5,635 nucleotides of DNA from Erysipelotrichaceae bacterium (GCA_030533035.1 JAUNJW010000143.1:1-5635), one strand, 5' to 3'. Counted from the first letter of the stretch, positions 1 to 5,458 are shown. Program-made: numbers and translations. Notes: generated by a model from the sequence alone, not told the origin.

Positions 1-3
1 TAT

Positions 4-80
4 GGCGAGGTAGCTTAGTTGGCTAGAGCAATCGGTTCATACCCGGTAGGTCGTGAGTTCGAGTCTCACCCTCGCTACCA
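4..80 (+). tRNA. tRNA-Met (CAT), elongator
   Basis: A full cloverleaf can be drawn. The acceptor stem is GGCGAGG with CCTCGCT, including a G1-U72 wobble. The D stem is GCTT/GAGC, the anticodon stem ATCGG/CCGGT, and the T stem GTGAG/CTCAC is perfect with loop TTCGAGT. The anticodon CAT lies at 38-40 in loop TTCATAC. CCA is encoded at 78-80. The GGCG start and GCTACCA end match Bacillus elongator tRNA-Met rather than Ile2 or the initiator. It lies only 3 bases from the window edge, so its promoter is upstream and it is probably part of a longer cluster. Confidence 0.95.
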
Positions 81-118
81 TTTCTTGTTAAGTGCGTATC
101 GGCGTGCAAACCCGGCAC

Positions 119-192
119 GGACCCTTAGCTCAGTTGGTCAGAGCTGTCGGCTCATAACCGACTGGTCGAAGGTTCGAGTCCTTCAGGGTCCA
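119..192 (+). tRNA. tRNA-Ile2 (CAT, lysidine-modified type)
   Basis: The cloverleaf has acceptor GGACCCT/AGGGTCC, D stem GCTC/GAGC, anticodon stem GTCGG/CCGAC and T stem GAAGG/CCTTC. The anticodon CAT is at 153-155 in loop CTCATAA. The whole body closely resembles Bacillus tRNA-Ile2 (GGACC start, loop CTCATAA, GGTCCA end), so it should read AUA after TilS converts C34 to lysidine. That assignment is by similarity; the anticodon alone would say Met. CCA is not encoded: the discriminator A192 is followed by CTA, so CCA must be added after processing. Only four bases separate it from the next tRNA. Confidence 0.9.
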
Positions 193-196
193 CTAT

Positions 197-287
197 GGAG
201 GAGTACCCAAGTGGTTGAAGGGTCCGGTCTTGAAAACCGGTAGGTCGGGAAACTGGCGCCAGGGTTCGAATCCCTGCTCCTCCGCCA
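197..287 (+). tRNA. tRNA-Ser (TGA)
   Basis: This is a class II tRNA of 91 bases with a long variable arm (about 241-260). The acceptor is GGAGGAG/CTCCTCC with discriminator G284 and encoded CCA at 285-287. The D stem is CCC/GGG, the anticodon stem CCGGT/ACCGG with loop CTTGAAA, and the T stem CAGGG/CCCTG. The anticodon TGA is at 231-233 and reads UCA and related Ser codons. The G discriminator and long variable arm are standard seryl identity features. Confidence 0.95.
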
Positions 288-329
288 TTTATCTTCCTGT
301 TCTGTATCGGCAGAGCATCCCAAACTTAT

Positions 330-406
330 CGCGAGGTAGAGCAGCCTGGTAGCTCGTCGGGCCCATAACCCGGAGGTCGTTGGTTCAAATCCTTCCCTCG
401 CAACCA
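330..406 (+). tRNA. initiator tRNA-fMet (CAT), unusual copy
   Basis: Two initiator hallmarks are present. There is a C1-A72 mismatch at the top of the acceptor stem (CGCGAGG with CCTCGCA), which favours formylation, and three stacked G-C pairs in the anticodon stem (TCGGG/CCCGG). The anticodon CAT is at 364-366 and CCA is encoded at 404-406. Two features are odd. The base before the anticodon (363, tRNA position 33) is C rather than the nearly universal U, giving loop CCCATAA. The T stem GTTGG/CCTTC has two adjacent U-U mismatches. Either this is a lineage-specific variant or a degenerating extra copy. Its place between Ser and Phe matches the Bacillus-type tRNA order. Confidence 0.9.
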
Positions 407-408
407 AT

Positions 409-481
409 GGTCCTGTAGCTCAGTAGGTAGAGCACGGCACTGAAAATGCCGGTGTCGGCAGTTCAATTCTGCCTGGGACCA
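409..481 (+). tRNA. tRNA-Phe (GAA)
   Basis: The acceptor is GGTCCTG/TGGGACC with two adjacent G-U wobbles at its base. The D stem is GCTC/GAGC, the anticodon stem CGGCA/TGCCG with loop CTGAAAA, and the T stem GGCAG/CTGCC. The anticodon GAA is at 442-444. The discriminator A481 is followed by CTC, so CCA is not encoded. It starts two bases after the CCA of the initiator tRNA and is the last tRNA before the cluster terminator. Confidence 0.94.
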
Positions 482-486
482 CTCAG

Positions 487-514
487 AAAGTTCAGGAAAC
501 CCTGAACTTTTTTT
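487..514 (+). terminator. intrinsic terminator of the tRNA cluster
   Basis: A perfect 10-bp hairpin (AAAGTTCAGG at 487-496 with CCTGAACTTT at 501-510, loop AAAC) runs into a T tract at 508-514. It lies five bases after tRNA-Phe and separates the tRNA unit from the operon that starts at 614. Confidence 0.92.
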
Positions 515-524
515 GTGCTTACGG

Positions 525-552
525 ACCGGAACCGGGAAGATCATGTTCCGGT
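525..552. repeat. 8-bp inverted repeat upstream of operon promoter
   Basis: ACCGGAAC at 525-532 and GTTCCGGT at 545-552 form a perfect dyad with a 12-base spacer. No T tract follows on the + strand, so it does not look like a terminator. Its centre lies about 60 bases upstream of the -10 element, a distance that would suit a regulator site, but no binding protein can be named. Confidence 0.45.
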
Positions 553-565
553 TTCAGAAAATCTT

Positions 566-585
566 AAAGGAATGCAAAAGGAATG
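566..585. repeat. AAAGGAATG direct repeat
   Basis: The 9-mer AAAGGAATG occurs at 566-574 and again at 577-585, exactly 11 bases apart or about one helical turn. The second copy lies where a -35 box would be expected for the -10 at 600-605, and no TTGACA-like hexamer is there. It could be an activator site, or chance in an A-rich stretch. Confidence 0.4.
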
Positions 586-596
586 AGCGCAACAGC

Positions 597-605
597 TGTT
601 ATAAT
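597..605 (+). promoter_or_regulatory. extended -10 promoter of the three-gene operon
   Basis: A perfect TATAAT at 600-605 is preceded by TG at 597-598, the extended -10 arrangement. The hexamers 16 to 18 bases upstream do not resemble TTGACA. The transcription start is expected about 5-8 bases downstream of 605, at or just before the ATG at 614. The transcript would then have almost no leader, which fits the lack of a Shine-Dalgarno sequence before that gene. Confidence 0.65.
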
Positions 606-613
606 GATTCCGT

Positions 614-1480
614 ATGAAAAAACTTCTGATCATCGGATCTGTCCATACAGAATTGCGGACATATGTGAAGGCTCTGCCGAAGGGAAATGAGGAGGCAGAG
701 ATCCTTTCCCGGCACCAGACTGTCAGCGGCGGCGGATATCAGGCCGGCCGCTGCTTCCGCATGCTGGGCTTTCCGTTTACCGTGATCTGCGATCCCGGCG
801 AAGGTGTATACGGCGGCTTTGCCCGTGAAGGCGCGGCAGAGCTTGGAATTGAACTGGCTGAAGGCAGCGGGGAAATCGGCGGCTGCACATTCCGCATGAT
901 CGATCCGGCCGGCAATGACGCGGCCTTCTGTGGTGACGGCAGCGAATATCCTTTTTCACTCACCCAGGTCTATGACATCGACCCGGACGAATACGGCGCG
1001 ATTGCCGTATATGCCGAAATGCTTTCCTCTGACGGGGCGGAAGAGCTTGTCGACGTCCTGCGTGAGCTGGAAATGCCGCTGTATCTGATTTTCGGTGAAA
1101 AGAGCAGGGATATCCTGCCGGAAGCGCTGGAGGCGCTGATAGACCTTTCCCCAATCATGATCATGGATGAAAGCGATGCGTATGCCCTGAACGGCGCAAA
1201 GGAAAGACCGGACACAATTGCCCAAAAGCTTTCCGCGGAAACCCGGGCGGCTGTCATGATTCTTTCCGGCAGCGGCGTTCTGTACTGTTCACCCGATGAT
1301 ACATGGGTCGCCCCGTGTTCTGAAAAACCGCAGTGCCATGTCTGGGCCGCGTACTGCATCGCCGCCTTTATGGCCGGCGTTGACCGCAGAAACGGCATGA
1401 TGTTTGCCAATGAGGCATCCGCAGGAAATGATCCGGCCGCCATGAAACAGAGGCTTGCCGGTATGATACTGCACAGGTAA
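614..1480 (+). CDS. PfkB-fold carbohydrate kinase-like protein, probably catalytically impaired
   Basis: This 288-residue protein has the general layout of the ribokinase/PfkB family, which phosphorylates sugars and nucleosides in the cytoplasm. The N terminus (IIGSVHTEL, residues 6-14) matches the family's opening strand, and SGGGYQAGRCFRMLG (38-52) matches the glycine-rich sugar-binding segment. LSGSGVLYC (217-225) and FANEASA (264-270) match late segments. Key residues are altered. The GAGD anion-hole and catalytic-base motif is replaced by WAAY (244-247), the NxxE motif by DESD (185-188), the substrate Asp near the N terminus by Glu13, and the usual Asn of GGxxxN by Tyr/Gln. Normal phosphotransfer is therefore doubtful. 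A binding or regulatory role, or a very divergent enzyme, are alternatives. The start is forced: TGA at 605-607 is an in-frame stop and 614 is the only ATG after it. There is no ribosome-binding site. The ATPase gene follows after nine bases. Confidence 0.8.
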   Translation: MKKLLIIGSVHTELRTYVKALPKGNEEAEILSRHQTVSGGGYQAGRCFRMLGFPFTVICDPGEGVYGGFAREGAAELGIELAEGSGEIGGCTFRMIDPAGNDAAFCGDGSEYPFSLTQVYDIDPDEYGAIAVYAEMLSSDGAEELVDVLRELEMPLYLIFGEKSRDILPEALEALIDLSPIMIMDESDAYALNGAKERPDTIAQKLSAETRAAVMILSGSGVLYCSPDDTWVAPCSEKPQCHVWAAYCIAAFMAGVDRRNGMMFANEASAGNDPAAMKQRLAGMILHR

Positions 1481-1489
1481 TATACTTCA

Positions 1490-3799
1490 ATGATTTACAG
1501 AGGACTGAGCACAGAGGAAGTCAGCCAGCGTATAGAAAACGGTCTGGTCAATACCCGCCAGAAGGGCATGACCGATACGACAGCTGACATTATCCGCCGT
1601 CACACGCTGACGTATTTTAACTGTGTCAACACAGTCCTCTTTGTGATTGTCTTACTGACCGGAAAACAGGCGAACAGCCTGTTTTATATGACTGTCATCA
1701 TCAATACGGTCATGGGCATCTGGCAGGAAATCAAGGCCCGCCGCCTGCTGCGGAAAATGGAAATCCTCAATGAGGAGCCGGTCCGGGTGAGACGGGACGG
1801 CAGATGGCAGGATATCCCGCCGGAAGAACTGGTCATGGACGATCTGATGAGCCTTTCCGCCGGCCTCGAGGTTCCCGCTGACGGCCGTATCGTCGCCGGT
1901 ACGCTCGAGCTCAACGAAAGCCTGATGACCGGTGAGTCCAACACGGTCATCAAGGAGGAAGGGGCCGCGATTTACGCCGGCACCATCATCACCGCCGGCC
2001 GGGCGGAGGCAGTTGTCTCCCGTGTCGGCGAAAACAGCGTCGCCGCCATCATCATGCAGGAAGGAAAGAAATTCCGCCGTTCCCGTTCCCAGCTGGCTTC
2101 CGAAATTGAAAAGCTGCTGAAAATCATCTCCGTCATGATTGTCCCCACGGGAATCATCATTTTCCTGACCCAGTGGCTGCGCACCGGCATGACCTGGCAG
2201 GATTCCGCGCTTTCCACCGTCGCGGCGGTGGTCGGCATGATTCCGGAAGGCCTGGTTGTACTGACCTCGGCTGCCCTGGTTGTTTCGACCATAAGGCTGT
2301 CCGGCCGCCAGGTGCTGGTCCATGATCTGTATTCGATTGAATCGCTGGCCAGAATCGACACCCTGTGCCTGGACAAGACAGGCACCCTGACAAAGGGAAA
2401 AATGAAGGCGGAGGAAATGCATCTCCTTGGTGACCCAGATGAAGAAACAGCCCTCAAAGCCCTCAGAACGCTCCTGAAGGCGACCGAAGCGCACAACGCG
2501 ACATCCTCGGCCCTGATGGAAGCCTGGGGCAGCGAAAGCGATGAAGAGGTCATCAGCTTTGTGCCGTTCTCAAGCGAACGGAAATATTCCGCGGCAAACA
2601 CCGTTTCCGGCATGACATATCTGCTCGGCGCCCCGCAGGTGCTGCTGGCGGATTCCCATCCGGAAGTGCTTGAGGAATGCGTCAGCCTTTCAAAGCTGGG
2701 CATCCGCGTCGTTGTCCTGGCGTCCTCCGAGCGCGGCGAGCCGGAAGGGCTGACACCATTGGCTTTCTTTACAATCTCCGACGAACTGCGCGACAACACC
2801 CGCGAGATCATGGATTATTTCAGCCGCCAGGACGTCACCCTCAAGGTTATCTCCGGCGACGATCCCGCCGCTGTCAGCGCCATTGCCCGCAAGGCCGGCA
2901 TCAAGGGGGCGGAAAACTATATCGATCTTTTCGGGGCGGAACCCGACTACGACGAGGTCGTTGAAAAATACACTGTCTTCGGCCGCGTGCAGCCGCTGCA
3001 GAAAAAGGAAATCGTGGAAGCGCTCAAGCGGCATGGCCACAATGTCGCGATGACGGGGGACGGCGTCAACGACGTCCCGGCCCTCAAGAGCGCTGATGTT
3101 TCGGTGGCGATGGCGGCCGGTGCCCCGGCAGCGCGCGATTCCGCTTCGTTTGTGCTGATGGACAGCGATTTTTCGAGAATGCCCCATATCGTCGACGAAG
3201 GCCGCCGTGTTATAAACAACATCACCTGCGCCTCCTCGATGTATCTGGTCAAGACGGGCTTCTCCGTTCTTCTGTCCATCTATGTCATCATCCTGGCCCA
3301 CAGCTATCCGTTTGTGCCGCTGCAGCTGACACTGCTGTCCGCCTGCGGCGTCGGCATCCCGACCACAATCCTCCAGCTGGAGCCGAGTTTTGCAAGATTT
3401 GAAGGCAATTTCCTGCGCGACGCGATGCGCCGGGCGCTGCCTTCGGCATTGGCTGTCATGTGCGCCGTCATCGGCTGCCTGGTGCTGAAAAACATCTTCA
3501 GACTGGCCCCGACGAGCTATTCGGGCATCCTGATATCGATCACCGGAGCGATCTATATCTGCACTCTTCTCAAGGTCTACCGGCCGCTGACAAAGCTCAG
3601 GGCAGCGGTGATCCTGTGCATGGCAGGTCTGCTGGCTGGTGCGATTCTGCTTGCCGGAAATCTGTTTGGTGCTACACTTATAGGGCGGGACTTTTTCCTG
3701 GCGGCCGCCGGCATCGCTGCTGCGCCCCTGGTTATTGATATTCTGTCAGTGCTGTATGCAAAGACAGAAGCCCTGATCCCGCAGCAGGCGGAGAAGTGA
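1490..3799 (+). CDS. P-type cation-transporting ATPase (CtpE/Exp7-like, probable Ca2+ or other divalent cation)
   Basis: This is a complete 769-residue membrane pump. Visible motifs, in order, are: two N-terminal helices (about 41-58 and 62-80); actuator motif TGES (147-150); helices around 212-229 and 240-262 with ion-site motif PEGLV (252-256); phosphorylation motif DKTGT with Asp295; nucleotide-domain residues KYSAA (365-369) and LGAP (379-382) in place of KGAP; SGDDP (455-459); hinge TGDGVND (522-528); and about six C-terminal helices from 583 to 755. IPEGLV in M4 and GIPTTIL in M6, without the usual M6 Asp, recall mycobacterial CtpE and pneumococcal Exp7. CtpE has been linked to Ca2+ uptake, so Ca2+ is the best inference but is not shown here. 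There is no Cys-Pro-Cys or metal-binding N-terminal domain, so this is not a heavy-metal (P1B) pump. The ribosome-binding site is weak (AGG, 12 bases upstream). The stop is one base before the next gene. Confidence 0.95.
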   Translation: MIYRGLSTEEVSQRIENGLVNTRQKGMTDTTADIIRRHTLTYFNCVNTVLFVIVLLTGKQANSLFYMTVIINTVMGIWQEIKARRLLRKMEILNEEPVRVRRDGRWQDIPPEELVMDDLMSLSAGLEVPADGRIVAGTLELNESLMTGESNTVIKEEGAAIYAGTIITAGRAEAVVSRVGENSVAAIIMQEGKKFRRSRSQLASEIEKLLKIISVMIVPTGIIIFLTQWLRTGMTWQDSALSTVAAVVGMIPEGLVVLTSAALVVSTIRLSGRQVLVHDLYSIESLARIDTLCLDKTGTLTKGKMKAEEMHLLGDPDEETALKALRTLLKATEAHNATSSALMEAWGSESDEEVISFVPFSSERKYSAANTVSGMTYLLGAPQVLLADSHPEVLEECVSLSKLGIRVVVLASSERGEPEGLTPLAFFTISDELRDNTREIMDYFSRQDVTLKVISGDDPAAVSAIARKAGIKGAENYIDLFGAEPDYDEVVEKYTVFGRVQPLQKKEIVEALKRHGHNVAMTGDGVNDVPALKSADVSVAMAAGAPAARDSASFVLMDSDFSRMPHIVDEGRRVINNITCASSMYLVKTGFSVLLSIYVIILAHSYPFVPLQLTLLSACGVGIPTTILQLEPSFARFEGNFLRDAMRRALPSALAVMCAVIGCLVLKNIFRLAPTSYSGILISITGAIYICTLLKVYRPLTKLRAAVILCMAGLLAGAILLAGNLFGATLIGRDFFLAAAGIAAAPLVIDILSVLYAKTEALIPQQAEK
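3790..3793 (+). promoter_or_regulatory. Shine-Dalgarno GGAG for the HAD gene
   Basis: GGAG lies inside the last codons of the ATPase gene, seven bases before ATG 3801, the only well-spaced ribosome-binding site among the three annotated operon starts. With one base between the ATPase TGA and this ATG, translational coupling is likely. Confidence 0.7.
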
Positions 3800-3800
3800 A

Positions 3801-4352
3801 ATGGAACCTACGAAAACGCAGGCCCAGTGGCTTGTTGACAAAAAAAGACTCATCAGTATCATGACCGCCAACCGGGCGAAAGAGGACAGTGTGATTTACA
3901 TGTTCCTGGATTTCGACGGTGTCATCAACATCTTTCTTCTGGAAGGAACGCCGGAGTATGAGGAAGCCCTCGAGAAAAGGGAGTTCGATTTTGCCAACCG
4001 GGAATGTGTGCAGCGGTTCAACCGGTTCTGCCGTGACTTCCCGATGGTAAAGGTTGTTGTCTCCAGCTCGTGGCGCTACGCCGGCCTGGCGTACTGCCAG
4101 GAGTATCTTGAAAAGGCGGGCATGGATCCGTCCATCCGGCTGTGCGGCATGACCGACGCCGAAACGATGCTGCCGCGGGAAGAGCATATTGTGGATTATC
4201 TGTTCGCCCATGATGATTTCAGGGGATTCATCATCTTCGACGACATGAAGATGAAAAACCTCGACGAATATCTCGTTCAGACAGACTGCCTGATCGGCTG
4301 GAACGAAGAACGGGATGCCTACGCAAGAAAAATTTTACAGAAATACATCTAG
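3801..4352 (+). CDS. small HAD-superfamily protein (HAD domain of the RNA-repair-associated type)
   Basis: This 183-residue soluble protein carries HAD motifs. Motif I is FLDFDGVIN (35-43), with nucleophile Asp37 and general acid Asp39. Motif II is VVVSSSWRY (85-93). A motif IV-like FDDMK (146-150) has Asp147/Asp148. The SSSWR block and the closing DCLIGW resemble the compact HAD domain (PF18143 style) found in Swiss Army Knife RNA-repair proteins and in many stand-alone bacterial proteins. A phosphatase or nucleotidase activity is plausible; the substrate is unknown. There is no cap domain of the C2 type, no membrane segment and no signal peptide. The first 30 residues lie before the fold. 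A GTG at 3891 preceded by AGAGGA (3881-3886) could be an alternative start giving 153 residues. Coupling to the ATPase gene favours 3801. The TAG stop at 4350-4352 overlaps the tRNA-Leu -35 box. Confidence 0.88.
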   Translation: MEPTKTQAQWLVDKKRLISIMTANRAKEDSVIYMFLDFDGVINIFLLEGTPEYEEALEKREFDFANRECVQRFNRFCRDFPMVKVVVSSSWRYAGLAYCQEYLEKAGMDPSIRLCGMTDAETMLPREEHIVDYLFAHDDFRGFIIFDDMKMKNLDEYLVQTDCLIGWNEERDAYARKILQKYI

Positions 4353-4378
4353 ACAACCGTAATGGGTTGTGGTATATT
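4350..4378 (+). promoter_or_regulatory. promoter of tRNA-Leu, with internal dyad
   Basis: The -35 box TAGACA (4350-4355) and -10 box TATATT (4373-4378) each match consensus at five of six bases and are 17 bases apart. TG at 4370-4371 adds an extended -10. Transcription would start near 4385, a few bases before the tRNA. The -35 begins with the stop codon of the HAD gene. A perfect dyad, ACAACC (4353-4358) and GGTTGT (4365-4370), fills the spacer and might bind a regulator. Confidence 0.8.
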
Positions 4379-4390
4379 CTTTCTTGCGAT

Positions 4391-4475
4391 GCGGATATGG
4401 CGGAATTGGTAGACGCGCTGATTTCAGGTGTCAGTGGGGAGACTCGTGCAGGTTCGACTCCTGTTATCCGCACCA
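4391..4475 (+). tRNA. tRNA-Leu (CAG)
   Basis: This is a class II tRNA of 85 bases with acceptor GCGGATA/TATCCGC, discriminator A4472 and encoded CCA at 4473-4475. The anticodon stem is CTGAT/GTCAG with loop TTCAGGT, and the anticodon CAG is at 4425-4427. The variable arm is GGGG-AGA-CTC and the T stem GCAGG/CCTGT. It decodes CUG, which is the common Leu codon in the neighbouring genes. It stands alone between its own promoter and terminator but lies on the same strand directly after the operon, with no terminator in between. Confidence 0.95.
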
Positions 4476-4480
4476 TCAAA

Positions 4481-4505
4481 GATCTCCGGAAACGGAGATT
4501 TTTTT
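4481..4505 (+). terminator. intrinsic terminator after tRNA-Leu
   Basis: The hairpin ATCTCCG (4482-4488) / CGGAGAT (4493-4499) has a GAAA tetraloop and is followed by seven T bases (4499-4505). It starts six bases after the tRNA. It is also the first terminator after the three-gene operon, so it may end both transcripts. Confidence 0.92.
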
Positions 4506-4515
4506 GTTTATATAC

Positions 4516-4541
4516 AAAAACAGGGCGGCATGTGCCGCTCT
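4516..4541 (-). terminator. intrinsic terminator of the OatA-like gene
   Basis: Read on the minus strand, GCGGC...GCCGC (core 4525-4529 with 4534-4538, extended by weaker outer pairs) is followed by five T bases (complement of A4516-4520). It begins three bases after the TAA stop at 4544-4546. On the plus strand no T tract follows, so it works in the minus direction only. Confidence 0.7.
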
Positions 4542-4543
4542 GC

Positions 4544-5458
4544 TTACTTCCGGATTTTTCCGGCTTCGTTCTGGATCAGGGAAGCCAGCTTTTCTTCGGT
4601 TTCATCATTCAGATGGAGCCCGTCCAGCAGGAAGGGGGATTCCTCTTCGTTCAGATCAAAGAGAATATGTTCTGTTTCCCCGCTGCCGCAGACGATGACT
4701 TTCAGACTGCATTCAGCCGGAATGCCAAGACCCGCTATGATTTCTGTTTCGCTTTCGCGCAGCACAAGCAGGATGTTTTCCGGCAGGATATTCTTTTCTG
4801 CAAGGGCGCTGATCTCTTCTTTCAGCGCCTGCGGATCAGCCTCTGCCAGGATATCAGTGCCGCTGTCCGCCTTGAGATACTGCACGGCGCCCAGCAGGTC
4901 CTCAGTGCCGGCGATCAGCACCCGGTGATCCTCCGGTTCGGGCAGTTTGTTCCACAAGGTTTCTGTAATGGTATCCCTGATCAGCTGCGTATAGGCTTTT
5001 CTGCCTTCCGGCGTCAGGTGGATGCCGTCGCGGTAGAACCAGTCGCTGTGACCATCTGAATACGTGTCCCAGTCTATGACGGTGACATTGTCATGTTCCT
5101 CACCGAGAGTGCTGATTGTGTCACGGTTGTCGAACTGCCAGTTGTTGGTCGTTGTCAGCCAGAAGATTTCCCGCTCTCCGCACATCTCGATGACACTTTC
5201 GCAGATGCTCATCTTCAGCGGGCCGTTGGTGCCGATGCCGATGATGACCGGATTGCCGAGGGTACCGTCTGCGGTTCTTTGGGCAGTGATGTTGTAAAGC
5301 GGATAGTAGGACCGGTTGACCGCCGCGTCCACGTCGCCGTTGACAAAGGTTTCACGCATTACGTCAGCAGCGCCGAGCATGACAGAGTCGCCGATCGCGC
5401 TTAACGGCAGGCCGGTTGTGCCGACTGTATCCTCGCGGTACTGCGGATCCGCCAGCAT
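4544..5458 (-). CDS. SGNH-hydrolase domain of an OatA-like peptidoglycan O-acetyltransferase, with C-terminal extension
   Basis: The 304 residues from ATG 5458 contain a full SGNH domain. Block I is AIGDSVMLGA with Ser25, block III is IGIGTNG (73-79), and block V is DGIHLTPEG (144-152) with Asp144 and His147. VIDWDTY and WNK-type context are typical of OatA/Adr proteins. These transfer acetyl groups to the MurNAc C6 hydroxyl outside the cell and give lysozyme resistance. In that family this domain follows a ten-helix acyltransferase-3 domain. Here the frame continues upstream into a membrane helix, broken only by TAG at 5474-5476. As an isolated product it would lack a signal peptide and stay in the cytoplasm. 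Residues 171-304 form an unusual extension with a second DGLHLN (279-284). AGGAAG just after the TAG could support re-initiation, with rather long spacing of 11 bases. Confidence 0.85.
   Translation of the reverse strand: MLADPQYREDTVGTTGLPLSAIGDSVMLGAADVMRETFVNGDVDAAVNRSYYPLYNITAQRTADGTLGNPVIIGIGTNGPLKMSICESVIEMCGEREIFWLTTTNNWQFDNRDTISTLGEEHDNVTVIDWDTYSDGHSDWFYRDGIHLTPEGRKAYTQLIRDTITETLWNKLPEPEDHRVLIAGTEDLLGAVQYLKADSGTDILAEADPQALKEEISALAEKNILPENILLVLRESETEIIAGLGIPAECSLKVIVCGSGETEHILFDLNEEESPFLLDGLHLNDETEEKLASLIQNEAGKIRK

Noticed and set aside
19..544. Short open frames of 72-74 codons on both strands across the tRNA cluster
   Set aside because: They run through well-formed tRNA genes and their translations are typical tRNA artefacts.
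572..690. Small frames starting at ATG 572 and ATG 583 before and overlapping the kinase-like gene, a possible leader peptide
   Set aside because: The AAAGGA motifs overlap or abut the ATGs at unsuitable spacing, both ATGs lie upstream of the predicted transcription start, and the second frame simply overlaps the real gene out of frame.
1652..2811. Long antisense open frames (279-280 codons) opposite the ATPase gene
   Set aside because: They are shadows of a GC-rich gene: low-complexity Ser/Arg or Gly/Asp-rich translations, no ribosome-binding sites and no domain signal, while the sense frame has all P-type ATPase motifs.
4353..4378. ACAACC/GGTTGT hairpin as a terminator of the three-gene operon
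   Set aside because: The stem is only six pairs and no T tract follows; the sequence is better explained as the spacer and -10 of the tRNA-Leu promoter.
4367..5404. Plus-strand open frames across tRNA-Leu and opposite the SGNH domain
   Set aside because: The 230-codon frame starts before the tRNA, passes through it and its terminator, and continues antisense to the SGNH gene. The other frames there are also only antisense.
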